From: CAIWHR01 sp963734055
GTDB lineage: Bacteria; Pseudomonadota; Gammaproteobacteria; Burkholderiales; Casimicrobiaceae
Direction: 5' to 3'
Assembly: GCA_963734055.1 (NCBI GenBank)
Contig: CAVTFQ010000005.1
Coordinates: 1 to 64,000, forward strand
Length of the DNA: 64,000 nt
Part shown: piece by piece, positions 1-7,929 of the stretch
Position numbering within the stretch: the stretch's first letter is position 1
How the letters are laid out: every line of letters starts with the position of its first letter
Notes under the pieces: generated by a model
Databases searched by the model: none
What the model was told of the DNA's origin: nothing
The model's input: only the letters and a program-made list of their open reading frames with translations
Program-made: the position numbers and the translations under genes

Positions 1-377
1 CACGCCACGGTCGTGGCCTACGGTGCAGCCGTGAACACCGCGATCAGCGCCGCGGCGAAGCTCGCCGAGCAGGGAATCGAGGCCGAGGTGATCGACCTGC
101 GCAGCGCTGCAGCCGTGGGACAAGGCGGCCCGTGCTCGCGTCGGTGGCGAAGACGCACTACGCGGTGATCGTGCACGAAGTCTTCGTCCGCGGTGTTCGG
201 CATCGGCGCCGAGATCGCGGCGACGATCCTCCGACGAAGGGTTCGACGATGCTCGACGGGCCGGTCACGCGCGTCGGCGCGCCGTTCATGCCGGTGCCCT
301 ATTCCCCGTCCCTCGAAAGCCGATACATCCCGGATGCACAGGCGGTCGTCGATGCCGTCCGCCGGACGCTCGCCTGA
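1..377 (+). pseudogene. 2-oxoacid dehydrogenase E1 component, beta subunit (3' part, frameshifted)
   Basis: This is the C-terminal part of the transketolase-like beta subunit of a pyruvate, acetoin or branched-chain 2-oxoacid dehydrogenase E1. The readable peptides fall in three frames. A stretch ending VIDLRS is in frame 1. LQPWDKAAR starts at about 107 in frame 2. AKTHYAVIVHE starts at about 144 in frame 3. FGIGAEIAATI returns to frame 1 at about 196. DGPVTRVGAPFMPVPYSPSLE to the TGA at 375-377 is in frame 3. At least four indels are therefore needed in under 400 bp. The upstream part lies outside the window. The E2 gene begins 5 bp later, the normal operon order. Conservation of each fragment argues for recent decay or for sequencing error. 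Substrate cannot be decided. Confidence 0.75.
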
Positions 378-381
378 CGCC

Positions 382-1608
382 ATGCTCCATGAAATCCTGA
401 TGCCCAAGCTCGGTCTCACCATGACCGAGGGCAGCATCTCGGAATGGAAGGCCGTCCCCGGAGACGCGATCAAGGCCGGCGATGTCGTGCTCGTCGTCGA
501 GACCGACAAGGCCGCACACGACGTCGAATCGGAGCTCGGTGGCGTGATGCTGGAAATCGTCGTGGCCGCCGGCGAGACGGTCCCGGTCGGAACGGTGCTG
601 GCGCGATTCATAGCCCCGAAGCCGACGCCCGTCCGGAGGAAACCGGATCCGCCCACCCCATCGCGGCCGCCGTCGAGGCGGCACCGCGCGGCGCGACGGA
701 ACCGTCGGCGCCGGCAATTGAGCCGCCGGCTGCCCGGCGGCTATCCGAGGCACCCGGATCGTCGCCACACCGCTCGCCCGCAAGCAGGCAGCCGCGGCGC
801 GTGTCGACCTCGCGACAGTCATCGGAAGCGGGCCGGGCGGCCGCATCAAGGCCGCCGATGCGGGAGGCGCTGCCCCGTCGCCGGTACCCGATGTCCGCGC
901 CAGCTCGCCCGCCGGCGCGGCGGCCGCTCGCCGGCGCCGCCCGTCTCCGACGCGGGCCGCGATGGCACGACGGATGCAGGAATCGAAGCACGGCGTACCG
1001 CATTTCTATCTTGCGGCGGAGGCTGAGGTCTCGGCGCTCGAAATGGACCGCGCGACCCGAAACGGCGGGGACGTTCGGCGACATCTGACCTTCACCGCCT
1101 ACATCGTCGCCGCCGTCGGTCGGGCGCTCGCCGATCTCCCGGACGCCAACACTGTATGGGCGACGGCGAGTCCCCGAACTACGCGACCGCGGACGTCGGA
1201 ATCGCCGTCGATGCGCCGCAAGGCCTGTATGCGCCGCTGCTGCGCGATGCCGGAGCCAAGTCCCTCGACGCCATCGCGCGCGAAAGCCGAGCGTTGGCGG
1301 AGCGCGCTCGCGCGGGGACGCTCGCCGCCGACGACATGACCGGCGGCGCGATCACGGTGTCGAACGCCGGCATGCACAACGTCACCTGGATGTCGCCGAT
1401 CATCGCCCCGGGGCAATCGGCGATTCTCTCGGCGTGGCGAGCGTGCGGCAGGTTCCGCCCCGATCCGAAAGGCCGGCCCACGCTGCGCCGCGAAATGGGG
1501 CTCGTCCTCGCTGCGGATCACCGCGTGTTCGATGGCGTGTCCGCGCTCGCGCTGCTCAACCGCATCATCGAGTACCTGCAGTCTCCGGAGCGGCTGGAGC
1601 ATCCGTGA
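382..1608 (+). pseudogene. Dihydrolipoamide acyltransferase (E2) of a 2-oxoacid dehydrogenase complex, frameshifted
   Basis: E2 core enzyme that carries acyl groups on lipoyl-lysine and transfers them to CoA. All three E2 modules can be read, but in different frames. The lipoyl domain is at 382-610, with the lipoylation site ETDKAAHDVES. The linker follows in frame 3. A peripheral-subunit-binding domain (ATPLARKQAAAARVDL and IGSGPGGRIKAADA) lies at about 755-870 in frame 2. The catalytic domain runs to about 1150 in frame 2 and continues in frame 1 (SPNYATADVGIAVDAPQGLY) to the DHRVFDG active-site motif. A further pair of compensating shifts appears near 1430-1470. The nominal stop is TGA at 1606. 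No single frame encodes a functional protein, so the gene is broken or the sequence here is error-prone. Confidence 0.8.
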
Positions 1609-2393
1609 CCCAGGAGATCGGCCCGGGACGGCAGGCCACCCGCTGTTCGATCTGTCGGGCCGGCGCGGCTACGTCACGGGCGGCGGCTCAGGGCTGGGGC
1701 GGGCAATTGCCCTCGGCCTCGCGGAAGCCGGTGCCGCAGTGGTGGTGAGCGACATCAACGGCAAAGCCGCCGAAGAGACCGGCTCGCGCCATCGAGGCAG
1801 GCGGCGGACGGGCCGTGCCCCTGCGCACCGACGTCACCCGCAAGGCCGACGTGGAGGCCCTCGTGCAGACCGCCAGCGACGCGCTCGGCGGCCTCGACTT
1901 CGCGTTCAACAACGCCGGCATCCTAAGGATCGTCAAGCCGGAGGATCTGAGCGAGCAGGATTGGCATGCGGAGCTCGATGTCGACTTGACCGGTGTATTC
2001 CTGTGCAGCCAGACGGCGGGCCGCTACATGATCGCGCATGGCGGCGGCAAGATCGTCAACACCGCCTCGATTGCCGGCATGGTGGTGAACTCGGGCCTCG
2101 CCTATTCGACGGCGAAGGCCGGCGTGATCCAGCTCACCCGCGTGCTCGCCTATCGGTGGGCGAAGCACAAGGTCTACGTGAACTCGATCAGCCCGGGCTT
2201 CATCCACACCGGCATGACCGCCGAGCACATGGCCCGCGCCGACGCGCACGCCGAGATGCTGCGCCAGACTCCGCTGCGCCGGCTCGGCGAGCCGCGTGAC
2301 ATCGTCGGCCCGGCGCTCTTCCTCGCTTCGCCGGCGTCCGATTTCGTCACCGGGCACAACCTCGTCGCCGACGGCGGCGTCACGCTCGCCTGA
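1604..2393 (+). pseudogene. Short-chain dehydrogenase/reductase, frameshifted in the N-terminal half
   Basis: Classical SDR family oxidoreductase (NAD(P)-dependent, of the 3-oxoacyl-ACP reductase or glucose dehydrogenase type). A likely GTG start at 1604 overlaps the E2 stop, but the frame must change near 1640 to reach LFDLSGRRGYVTGGGSGLG, the Rossmann nucleotide-binding motif. It must change again near 1780 to reach the long clean frame 1815-2393. That frame holds FNNAG, the catalytic serine region and YSTAK (Tyr-x-x-x-Lys), and ends in the usual VADGGVTLA tail. From about 1800 onward the sequence needs no corrections. Substrate is not deducible. The position after E1/E2 suggests a shared catabolic operon. 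Confidence 0.75.
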
Positions 2394-2411
2394 GCGCGCG
2401 AGCCGCGCGCT

Positions 2412-3176
2412 TCAACGGCTGGTCTTGGCGGTCTTCCTGGCGGCTGGACGCGCGTCCGGGGCGCCGCCCTGGAGTCCGTGCAGGACGAACTTCATGTACG
2501 TATCGACCACGGCAGGAGGGAGCTTCGTCGGCTTGCGACGGTTGATGCGCTTGCCGAGGTAGCGCACGGCGAAGTAGCCGCGCGCAGCCATCAGGATGAA
2601 CGCGATGGCCTCGAGCTCCTCTTCCTTGAAACCGGGCAGCTCGCCATTGCGCAGCGCGCGACCGAGGAAACTGACGTAGCCCTTCGAGGTGGCCCCGAAG
2701 TGCTTCTGGTATCCCGCCGGAGCGTAGCTCTCCGCCTCGTTGAGGATGCGCAGGAAGTGCGGGTTCTCCTTGAGGAAGGAGAAAAATGCCTCGAAGCCGC
2801 GCCGCTCGAGCTCGGCGAAGTCGTGGGGCGCCTGCAGCGCCGCCTCGCGGATGTGCGCACGCATGTGCTCGCCGAGCGAGGGCAGCAGCTTGTCGAGCAG
2901 ATCCTGGCGCGACTCGAAGTAGTTATAGAACGTTCCCTGCGCGACGCCCGCGCGTTGCGTGATCAGCGTGATCGAGGCGCCGGCATAGCCGACCTCGCCG
3001 ACGATCTCCGCCGCGGCACGGAAGAGCTGTTCGCGAATTCGCTCGGATTTCTCTTCCCGAGTTGTCTCGGGCCGGCGCGCGCCCTTCCGGGGCGCGCCGG
3101 TCGCGGTGGTGACGCGATAACTGGTGGTGGCATCTGCCAAGGCTTCCCCGCACTTAGCCGGTTCAATTCGACTCAT
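2412..3176 (-). CDS. TetR/AcrR family transcriptional regulator
   Basis: A 254-residue TetR-type repressor. The N-terminal helix-turn-helix spans roughly residues 45-95 and contains GVAQGTFYNYFESRQDLLDKLL, a textbook TetR DNA-binding helix pair. The C-terminal ligand domain is all-helical and followed by a basic tail (ARKTAKTSR). The first 40 residues are polar and probably disordered. It is convergent with the damaged dehydrogenase/SDR operon, with 18 bp between stop codons. Ligand and target genes are unknown. The broken operon or the adjacent isochorismatase-like gene are candidates by proximity only. Confidence 0.85.
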   Translation of the reverse strand: MSRIEPAKCGEALADATTSYRVTTATGAPRKGARRPETTREEKSERIREQLFRAAAEIVGEVGYAGASITLITQRAGVAQGTFYNYFESRQDLLDKLLPSLGEHMRAHIREAALQAPHDFAELERRGFEAFFSFLKENPHFLRILNEAESYAPAGYQKHFGATSKGYVSFLGRALRNGELPGFKEEELEAIAFILMAARGYFAVRYLGKRINRRKPTKLPPAVVDTYMKFVLHGLQGGAPDARPAARKTAKTSR

Positions 3177-3423
3177 TTTGGCGCATCTTCGCGCGGAAGC
3201 TCACCGCGAAACCATGGCCGCGGCGACCACCTCCCGCGAAGAGCGGGACGGCCTGATGATACTGGGCGAGCGACTCCGCCGCATCCGGCGGGACGGCAGC
3301 GACAAGCGCTCCTCCGGGATGTCGGCGAGGTGGGCGAGCGGCGCGACGACGGGGCCGTGCTCGACCAGATCACCTCCGCGAAACCGTCGCCGCCCCTCGT
3401 GTCGGCCGGTTTGAAGGCTTGCC
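3177..3423. other. Intergenic gap with possible decayed coding sequence
   Basis: About 250 bp between the TetR gene start and the isochorismatase-family stop. On the minus strand, short protein-like stretches appear in two different frames (VEHGPVVAPLAHLADIPEE, then AAVPPDAAESLAQYHQAVPL). This resembles a frameshifted gene end, but the family could not be recognised. No RNA gene or clear promoter was seen. Confidence 0.3.
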
Positions 3424-4002
3424 TCAGGTCGGAAGGTCCATCAATTCCCTGGCGGTCATGACCTTTCCGAAGCGCTTCGCGATGCAACGCAACGACGAAT
3501 CGTGGAATTCGGCTTGGCGTGCGCCGGTCGCGTCACTGATCACGACGACGTCGTAATCGAGGCTCTCGGCGTCGCGGACCGTCGACTCCACGGCCCAATG
3601 CGTGGACGTTCCGCCGATGACCAGCCGCTGGACGCCGAGCCCGCGCAGGACGAAATCGAGGTCGGTGCGGAAGAACGCGCTCGTGCGCTTCTTGGTGATC
3701 ACGATGTCGTCGTCGAGGCGGCCCACGTCGTCGACAATTTCGGCGCCCCAGCTGCCGTCGACTAGGCGGCCCGCCAGCGTCGCGGCGGTGGCGCGAATGC
3801 TTCGCGAGGCATCGACATATCCGGGGCGGAACGCCATCCGGACCCAGATCACCGGCAAATGGCGCTGCCGCGCCCAGCTCACGAGCTCGCGCGTAGCCTC
3901 CAACAGTCGCGGCAAGAACCTGGGTAGATCTTCGTTGAGCGTACCTTTCGGATCGAGCACTTCATTTTGCAAATCGATCAGGAGCAGCGCGGTCTTGGTC
4001 AT
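3424..4002 (-). CDS. Isochorismatase/cysteine hydrolase-fold protein lacking the catalytic cysteine
   Basis: A 192-residue protein of the isochorismatase-like hydrolase superfamily. The start is the ATG at 4002 (MTKTALLLIDLQNE), preceded by a GAGAAG ribosome-binding sequence. The open frame upstream of it does not resemble the family. The catalytic Asp (LLLIDLQ) and Lys (ITKKRTSAF) are present. In the motif that normally reads T-N-x-C-V-E-x-T-x-R-D-A, this protein has THWAVESTVRDA, so the nucleophile cysteine position is alanine. Family members without the cysteine, such as isochorismatases of the EntB/PhzD type, hydrolyse vinyl ethers rather than amides, so a carbon-nitrogen hydrolase role is unlikely. 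Substrate unknown. Confidence 0.8.
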   Translation of the reverse strand: MTKTALLLIDLQNEVLDPKGTLNEDLPRFLPRLLEATRELVSWARQRHLPVIWVRMAFRPGYVDASRSIRATAATLAGRLVDGSWGAEIVDDVGRLDDDIVITKKRTSAFFRTDLDFVLRGLGVQRLVIGGTSTHWAVESTVRDAESLDYDVVVISDATGARQAEFHDSSLRCIAKRFGKVMTARELMDLPT

Positions 4003-4811
4003 GTGCACTTCTCGTTGAATGGAGCGATGGGGAACCGGGCGAAAGCCGCAGGCGCCCGGAAAGGGAAAACCTTGCCCGAATTCTAACCATGGTGGCGCCA
4101 CAGGCGGTTCGGCATGCTCAGTTGGGCATAGTCGTTCCGCGGCGTCCACAGTCGAGAGCGGCCATGCCTTCGACTCCGTAGCGCCAGCCTCAATTGGCTA
4201 GGCCATGCATTCCGCCAAGTATTCCCAAAAACGTCCCTCTACGGGAAACAAGCGAACTTCGTCTAAGGGCGCGTGGCCGGCATTCAACAGCCGAGGTGCC
4301 ACTCGCCGCGCATCGATGATCGGAAAGTGGCGCCTCCTGATTTGGGGGCGAATCTCGAGCGCCGCAGTTGTAAGCGCCTACCAGGGTAAGGTGGCGCGCA
4401 TGATCGTCGCGGCGGCGGGTGCATGGTCGAAGATCCGGGGCCGCGATGCCGCCTGCCTCCGCGACTGGTGCAGGTTGAAAGGGCATCGCCGCGAGGTCAT
4501 CGGCGGCATGCACAAGAACACCTCCGGAACGGCGTGCGCGGAAGACATCGCGGACCTGGTCCCACCGGGTGATTCGGGCTACCTGCCCCCCACCAGGCGC
4601 CGCAATTCAAACGGGAGAGGAGATCGATTGAACTTGCGGAGCGATGCGGGCGACGTTCCGCGAAGCATGCCCAGACGAACGCTGCTGCGGTCTTGGCGAT
4701 TCTCTAGCGCGTGGGATTTCAAGAAGGCCAATGGCCTTATCGAGGTACGGACAAAAACGCGGACATGATCGCCCGCGTTAGTGGGCGCTACGCGGGAAAT
4801 CGAAGAGGGAG
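4003..4811. other. 809-bp stretch without a recognisable gene
   Basis: Open frames here (for example 4205-4768 on the plus strand and 4190-4513 on the minus strand) encode low-complexity, basic products with no family resemblance and no good ribosome-binding site. The part around 4080-4380 is visibly less GC-rich than its surroundings. The block lies directly 3' of tRNA-His, a typical landing site for integrative elements, but no integrase or repeated tRNA end was found. Confidence 0.4.
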
Positions 4812-4888
4812 TGGGGTGGCTGATGGGATTCGAACCCACGACAACCGGAATCACAATCCGGGACTCTACCAGCTGAGCTACAGCCACC
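4812..4888 (-). tRNA. tRNA-His (anticodon GTG)
   Basis: The minus strand folds as a full cloverleaf. The acceptor arm is GTGGCTG/CAGCCAC. An extra 5' G opposes C73, the histidine-tRNA identity pair. The D-arm contains AGCTCAGCTGG, the anticodon loop reads TTGTGAT (anticodon GTG), the T-arm contains GGTTCGAATCC, and an encoded CCA occupies 4812-4814. It is the downstream member of a pair with tRNA-Arg, 71 bp apart on the same strand. Confidence 0.95.
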
Positions 4889-4959
4889 GTCGTGCTGCTG
4901 CGCGCCGACCGTGAAGCCCTCGCTACTCGATGCGCTTCGCCGTCGCCGCGCCGAAGATC

Positions 4960-5036
4960 TGGCGCGCCCGACAGGACTCGAACCTGTTACCGCCGGCTTA
5001 GAAGGCCGGTGCTCTATCCAGATGAGCTACGGGCGC
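4960..5036 (-). tRNA. tRNA-Arg (anticodon TCT)
   Basis: The minus strand gives a 77-nt cloverleaf with acceptor arm GCGCCCG/CGGGCGC, discriminator G and encoded CCA at 4960-4962. The D-loop contains AGCTCATCTGGATAGAGC, the anticodon loop is CTTCTAA (anticodon TCT, decoding AGA), and the T-arm contains GGTTCGAGTCC. It probably shares a transcript with tRNA-His. Confidence 0.95.
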
Positions 5037-5095
5037 CTGTCGGATCGGGGATTCTAGCCGATTTCCCTCCCGTCGGCACCGTCCGTCCGGCCGGC

Positions 5096-6733
5096 CTAGA
5101 CGTGCGGCCGCAGCACCGGTGGCGGCCGCTCGTCGCGCCCCACGCCGATGTAGCGGGAGACGTGGACCGGCACGCCCTCCTCCTGGAACCGCTCGATGCG
5201 CTCCGTCGCGCGGCGATCGGTCTGCGTCATCCGGGTGCGCAGCCGCGTGTATTCGCCCCACGATTCGATGACGAACCGCTCGATGTAGCGCCCCTGCTGC
5301 TCGAGATCGCGATAGACGCGCCAGCTGCCCGCGCCGTTGCGCCGGCGGATCGGCTCGACCGCGTAGATCGCTTCGAGGAACTCCGCGCGATGCTCGGCCG
5401 GGATCTGGTAGTGGATCTGGATCAGCACGGGCCCGTCGTCCGGCTCTGGCACCACCGAAAGCGCAAGGTCCGGCAGCTTCGCGCCGGGGGTCACGTCGGC
5501 CTCCTCGGCCAGCGCGACGCGAACGCGCCGATTGAGGGCCAGGAGCACGATCATGGCGGCGACGGAGCCTCCGAGCGCGATCCGCGTCCCTGCCTGCGAG
5601 GCGACGAATCCCCACAGCACGCTGCCGAGCGCGAGGCTGGCCTGGTTGGTGACGAGGTTGGTGGCCACGGCGCGGGCCCGCACCCACGCCGGCGCCGCGC
5701 TCTGCGTCCCGGCCGCGAGGCTCGACAGCACGGTGACCCACGAGGCGCCCGCGGCGAAGGCTCCGATCATCGCCAGCGCGAGCATCGAGGTCACGGCGAC
5801 GAGCGTCGCCGCGACAGCCCACAGCAGCACGCCCGACGTCACGATGCTGTTGAGCGAGCGGCGGCTCATGAGCCGCGGGATCCCGAGCGCGCCAACGATG
5901 GCGCCGACGCCGAACGATCCCATCAGCGTGCCGTAGCCGCCGGCACCGAGCGAGAGCAGGTCGCGCGCGACCAGCGGCAGGAGCGCCCACAGCGCGCTGG
6001 CGCAGAAGCTGAAGCTCAGGTTGCGGATCACGAGCGCCCGGAGCGGCGCCGAGTGTCGCGCGTAGCGGAGCCCGCTCTGGATTCCCGACAGGAGCGTTTC
6101 CGGAACGCCGGGCAACGGGCGTTTCGGGCTCGCGTTCCCGTAAACGGCGATGATCATGACCACGAAGAACGCGGCGGCGACGATCAGCGCGGCACCCGAG
6201 CTCGTCGCGGCGGCGATGGCGCCCGCCAGCGCGGGACCCAGAGCGCGGGCGACGTTGAAAGCGACCGCGCCAAGAGACACCGCGCGCGGCAGCTCGGTGC
6301 GCGCCACCAGGTCGTTGACGCTCGCCTGCTGCGCCGGCAGGTAGATGGCGAACGCCGCGCCGATCATGAACGTGCCGGCGAGCAGCGCCGCCGGCCCGAT
6401 GTACCCCGCCAACTCCGCGATGCCGAGGAGCGCCGACACCGCGACCAGCACGACGTGCGTCGACAGGATGATCCGGCGGCGATCGACGATGTCCGCGAGC
6501 GCGCCGGCGGCGATCCCGAAGAGCAGCGCCGGCGCCGTCGCCATGGTCTGGACGAGAGCGACCATGAGCGCGGAGGGCGTGAGCGTCGCCATGAGCCACG
6601 CCGCGACCGTCGTCAGCATCGTGTAGCCGAGCGCCGCGCCGATCGCGCCGACGTAGAAGCGCCGAAATGCCGCGTGCCGCAGCGGTGACGCGGGAAACCA
6701 GCGCTCGAAGAACGAATGGACGGCGGTCGTCAC
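5096..6733 (-). CDS. MFS exporter (enterobactin-exporter-like) with C-terminal ABM-like domain
   Basis: A 545-residue inner-membrane protein. Residues 1-410 form a major facilitator permease of the EntS-like MFS_3 type with about 12 hydrophobic segments. The loop between helices 2 and 3 carries GALADIVDRRRI, the family A-motif region. After the last helix a soluble domain of about 120 residues (VLIQIHYQIPAEHRAEFLEAI ... GRYIERFVIESWGEYTRL) resembles the dimeric alpha/beta antibiotic-biosynthesis-monooxygenase fold. Export of a small molecule is the likely role. The substrate is unknown. It stands alone between the tRNA pair and the CBS gene. Confidence 0.85.
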   Translation of the reverse strand: MTTAVHSFFERWFPASPLRHAAFRRFYVGAIGAALGYTMLTTVAAWLMATLTPSALMVALVQTMATAPALLFGIAAGALADIVDRRRIILSTHVVLVAVSALLGIAELAGYIGPAALLAGTFMIGAAFAIYLPAQQASVNDLVARTELPRAVSLGAVAFNVARALGPALAGAIAAATSSGAALIVAAAFFVVMIIAVYGNASPKRPLPGVPETLLSGIQSGLRYARHSAPLRALVIRNLSFSFCASALWALLPLVARDLLSLGAGGYGTLMGSFGVGAIVGALGIPRLMSRRSLNSIVTSGVLLWAVAATLVAVTSMLALAMIGAFAAGASWVTVLSSLAAGTQSAAPAWVRARAVATNLVTNQASLALGSVLWGFVASQAGTRIALGGSVAAMIVLLALNRRVRVALAEEADVTPGAKLPDLALSVVPEPDDGPVLIQIHYQIPAEHRAEFLEAIYAVEPIRRRNGAGSWRVYRDLEQQGRYIERFVIESWGEYTRLRTRMTQTDRRATERIERFQEEGVPVHVSRYIGVGRDERPPPVLRPHV

Positions 6734-6824
6734 CGCCGGAGTTTAGCGCGGGCGGCCAATCGGTCGCGAACCGAGCGCCCGAACATCCGACGGACGCCGG
6801 TGCCCGCGCGTAACGCGTCGCGGG

Positions 6825-7256
6825 TCAGGCCGGCGACCGCGCCTCGTCGTCGTCGGCCTGCAGGCGGCGAATGAGCCAGCCGGTCACTTCGCGCATCGAG
6901 AGGATGCCCAGCACACGACCGCGCTCGACGACCGGCACGTGGCGAAAGCCGCCGTCGACCATGACATCGAGAGCACGCTCGGCAGGCTCGGAGCCCCCGA
7001 TCGTCGAGGGCTTGTCGGTGTACACCTCGTGGACCCGGGTGATGCTCGGGTCGAGTCCGGGCTCGATCACGCGCCGGAGCACGTCGCGCTCCGTGAAGAT
7101 CCCGGCGAGTCGCTCGCCGTCCATCACGAGCACCGCCCCCACGTCGCGGTGATTCATGAGACACACGGCGTACGTGACGGTCGCATCGGGAGCGACCGCC
7201 ATGACACGAGGATCGGGTTTTGCGGCGAGGAGATCGGAAACGGTGTCGTCGTACAT
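6825..7256 (-). CDS. Two-CBS-domain protein
   Basis: A 143-residue cytoplasmic protein made of two CBS repeats, at about residues 10-68 (VTYAVCLMNHRDVGAVLVMDG, GIFTERDVLRRVI) and 75-135 (ALDVMVDGGFRHVPVVERG, GILSMREVTGWL). Stand-alone CBS pairs bind adenosine nucleotides and act as energy or redox sensors. The ATG at 7256 is chosen because the longer frame upstream adds unrelated sequence and MYDDTVSDLL is a typical beginning. A TTGAC-N4-GTCAA palindrome lies 141 bp upstream, suggesting control by an FNR/CRP-family regulator. Confidence 0.88.
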   Translation of the reverse strand: MYDDTVSDLLAAKPDPRVMAVAPDATVTYAVCLMNHRDVGAVLVMDGERLAGIFTERDVLRRVIEPGLDPSITRVHEVYTDKPSTIGGSEPAERALDVMVDGGFRHVPVVERGRVLGILSMREVTGWLIRRLQADDDEARSPA

Positions 7257-7396
7257 CGGCCTACGTCGAGTGTCTTGTAATCGCGGGACCCGTGCGCAAC
7301 GGACCCGGCCTCCTGGATCGCTCCCGGCCGGCGCGTGCTGCGACGCCTGGGCCGGAGTCAATTGGCGAAGTCTCCGCTTCCGGCCACGACGATTCC

Positions 7397-7410
7397 TTGA
7401 CGTCCGTCAA
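7397..7410. promoter_or_regulatory. FNR/CRP-type palindrome upstream of the CBS gene
   Basis: A perfect palindrome, TTGAC-GTCC-GTCAA, of the same 5-4-5 architecture as FNR/ANR boxes (TTGAT-N4-ATCAA). It lies between the cupin stop and the CBS gene start, 141 bp before that start. The same half-sites recur at 9430-9443. No strong -10 hexamer was seen at the matching spacing on the minus strand. Confidence 0.5.
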
Positions 7411-7463
7411 TGTCGCGGTCTTGCCATTTCCGGAGAGGGTTCGATCGGCAGGCGCGGTCAGCG

Positions 7464-7928
7464 TCACGACGTCGCGTCGAGGAACGCAGCCGCGGCCGGA
7501 TCTTCACGCAGCCGCTCGAGCTCGCGCGCGTCGGGAAGCTCGGGCCGATCGCGCTCGGCATCGACCATGCAGAGAAAGCCCAGGGGGCCATCGACGGAGG
7601 CCCTGAACTGATGCCATGTGGCGGGGGGAACCGTGACGAGGTCGAACGCGCCCACGGAATGCACGTCCGTGCCGATCAGGACGTCGCCGCGACCGCGGAG
7701 AATCATCACCGCATGCGCGTGCCCGTGGCGCTCGAGCGTCGAGTGCCCGGACGGCGCGACTTCGAAATAGCGCAGCTCGCCGCGCAGGTCGGGGCGACGG
7801 AAGAGCGTCTGGCGCGTCACGTCCCGGAACGGCGCGGCGCCTTCCTCCTTGTAGCGCCTGAGCTCGACCTCGGCCCAACGGAAGCCCTCTTCCGCGACGA
7901 CGAAGCGTCGCACCGGTGATTCGCTCAT
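7464..7928 (-). CDS. Cupin-domain protein
   Basis: A 154-residue single-domain cupin. The first metal-binding motif is visible as GHSTLERHGHAHAVMILRGRG (glycine, then H-x-H), and the second as GAFDLVTVPPATWHQF, so the usual three-histidine metal site is present. A cupin of this size could be a dioxygenase, isomerase or sugar-binding enzyme. It starts one base after the stop of the upstream RuBisCO-like gene, so the two are almost certainly co-translated and work in the same pathway. Confidence 0.85.
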   Translation of the reverse strand: MSESPVRRFVVAEEGFRWAEVELRRYKEEGAAPFRDVTRQTLFRRPDLRGELRYFEVAPSGHSTLERHGHAHAVMILRGRGDVLIGTDVHSVGAFDLVTVPPATWHQFRASVDGPLGFLCMVDAERDRPELPDARELERLREDPAAAAFLDATS

Positions 7929-7929
7929 C

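Noticed and set aside
382..1608. Programmed frameshifting in the E2 gene
   Set aside because: Too many shifts in both directions without slippery sites or stimulatory structures; error or decay explains them better.
4205..4768. 187-codon plus-strand frame in the gap beside tRNA-His
   Set aside because: Basic, low-complexity product, no ribosome-binding site, no family resemblance. Treated as non-coding.
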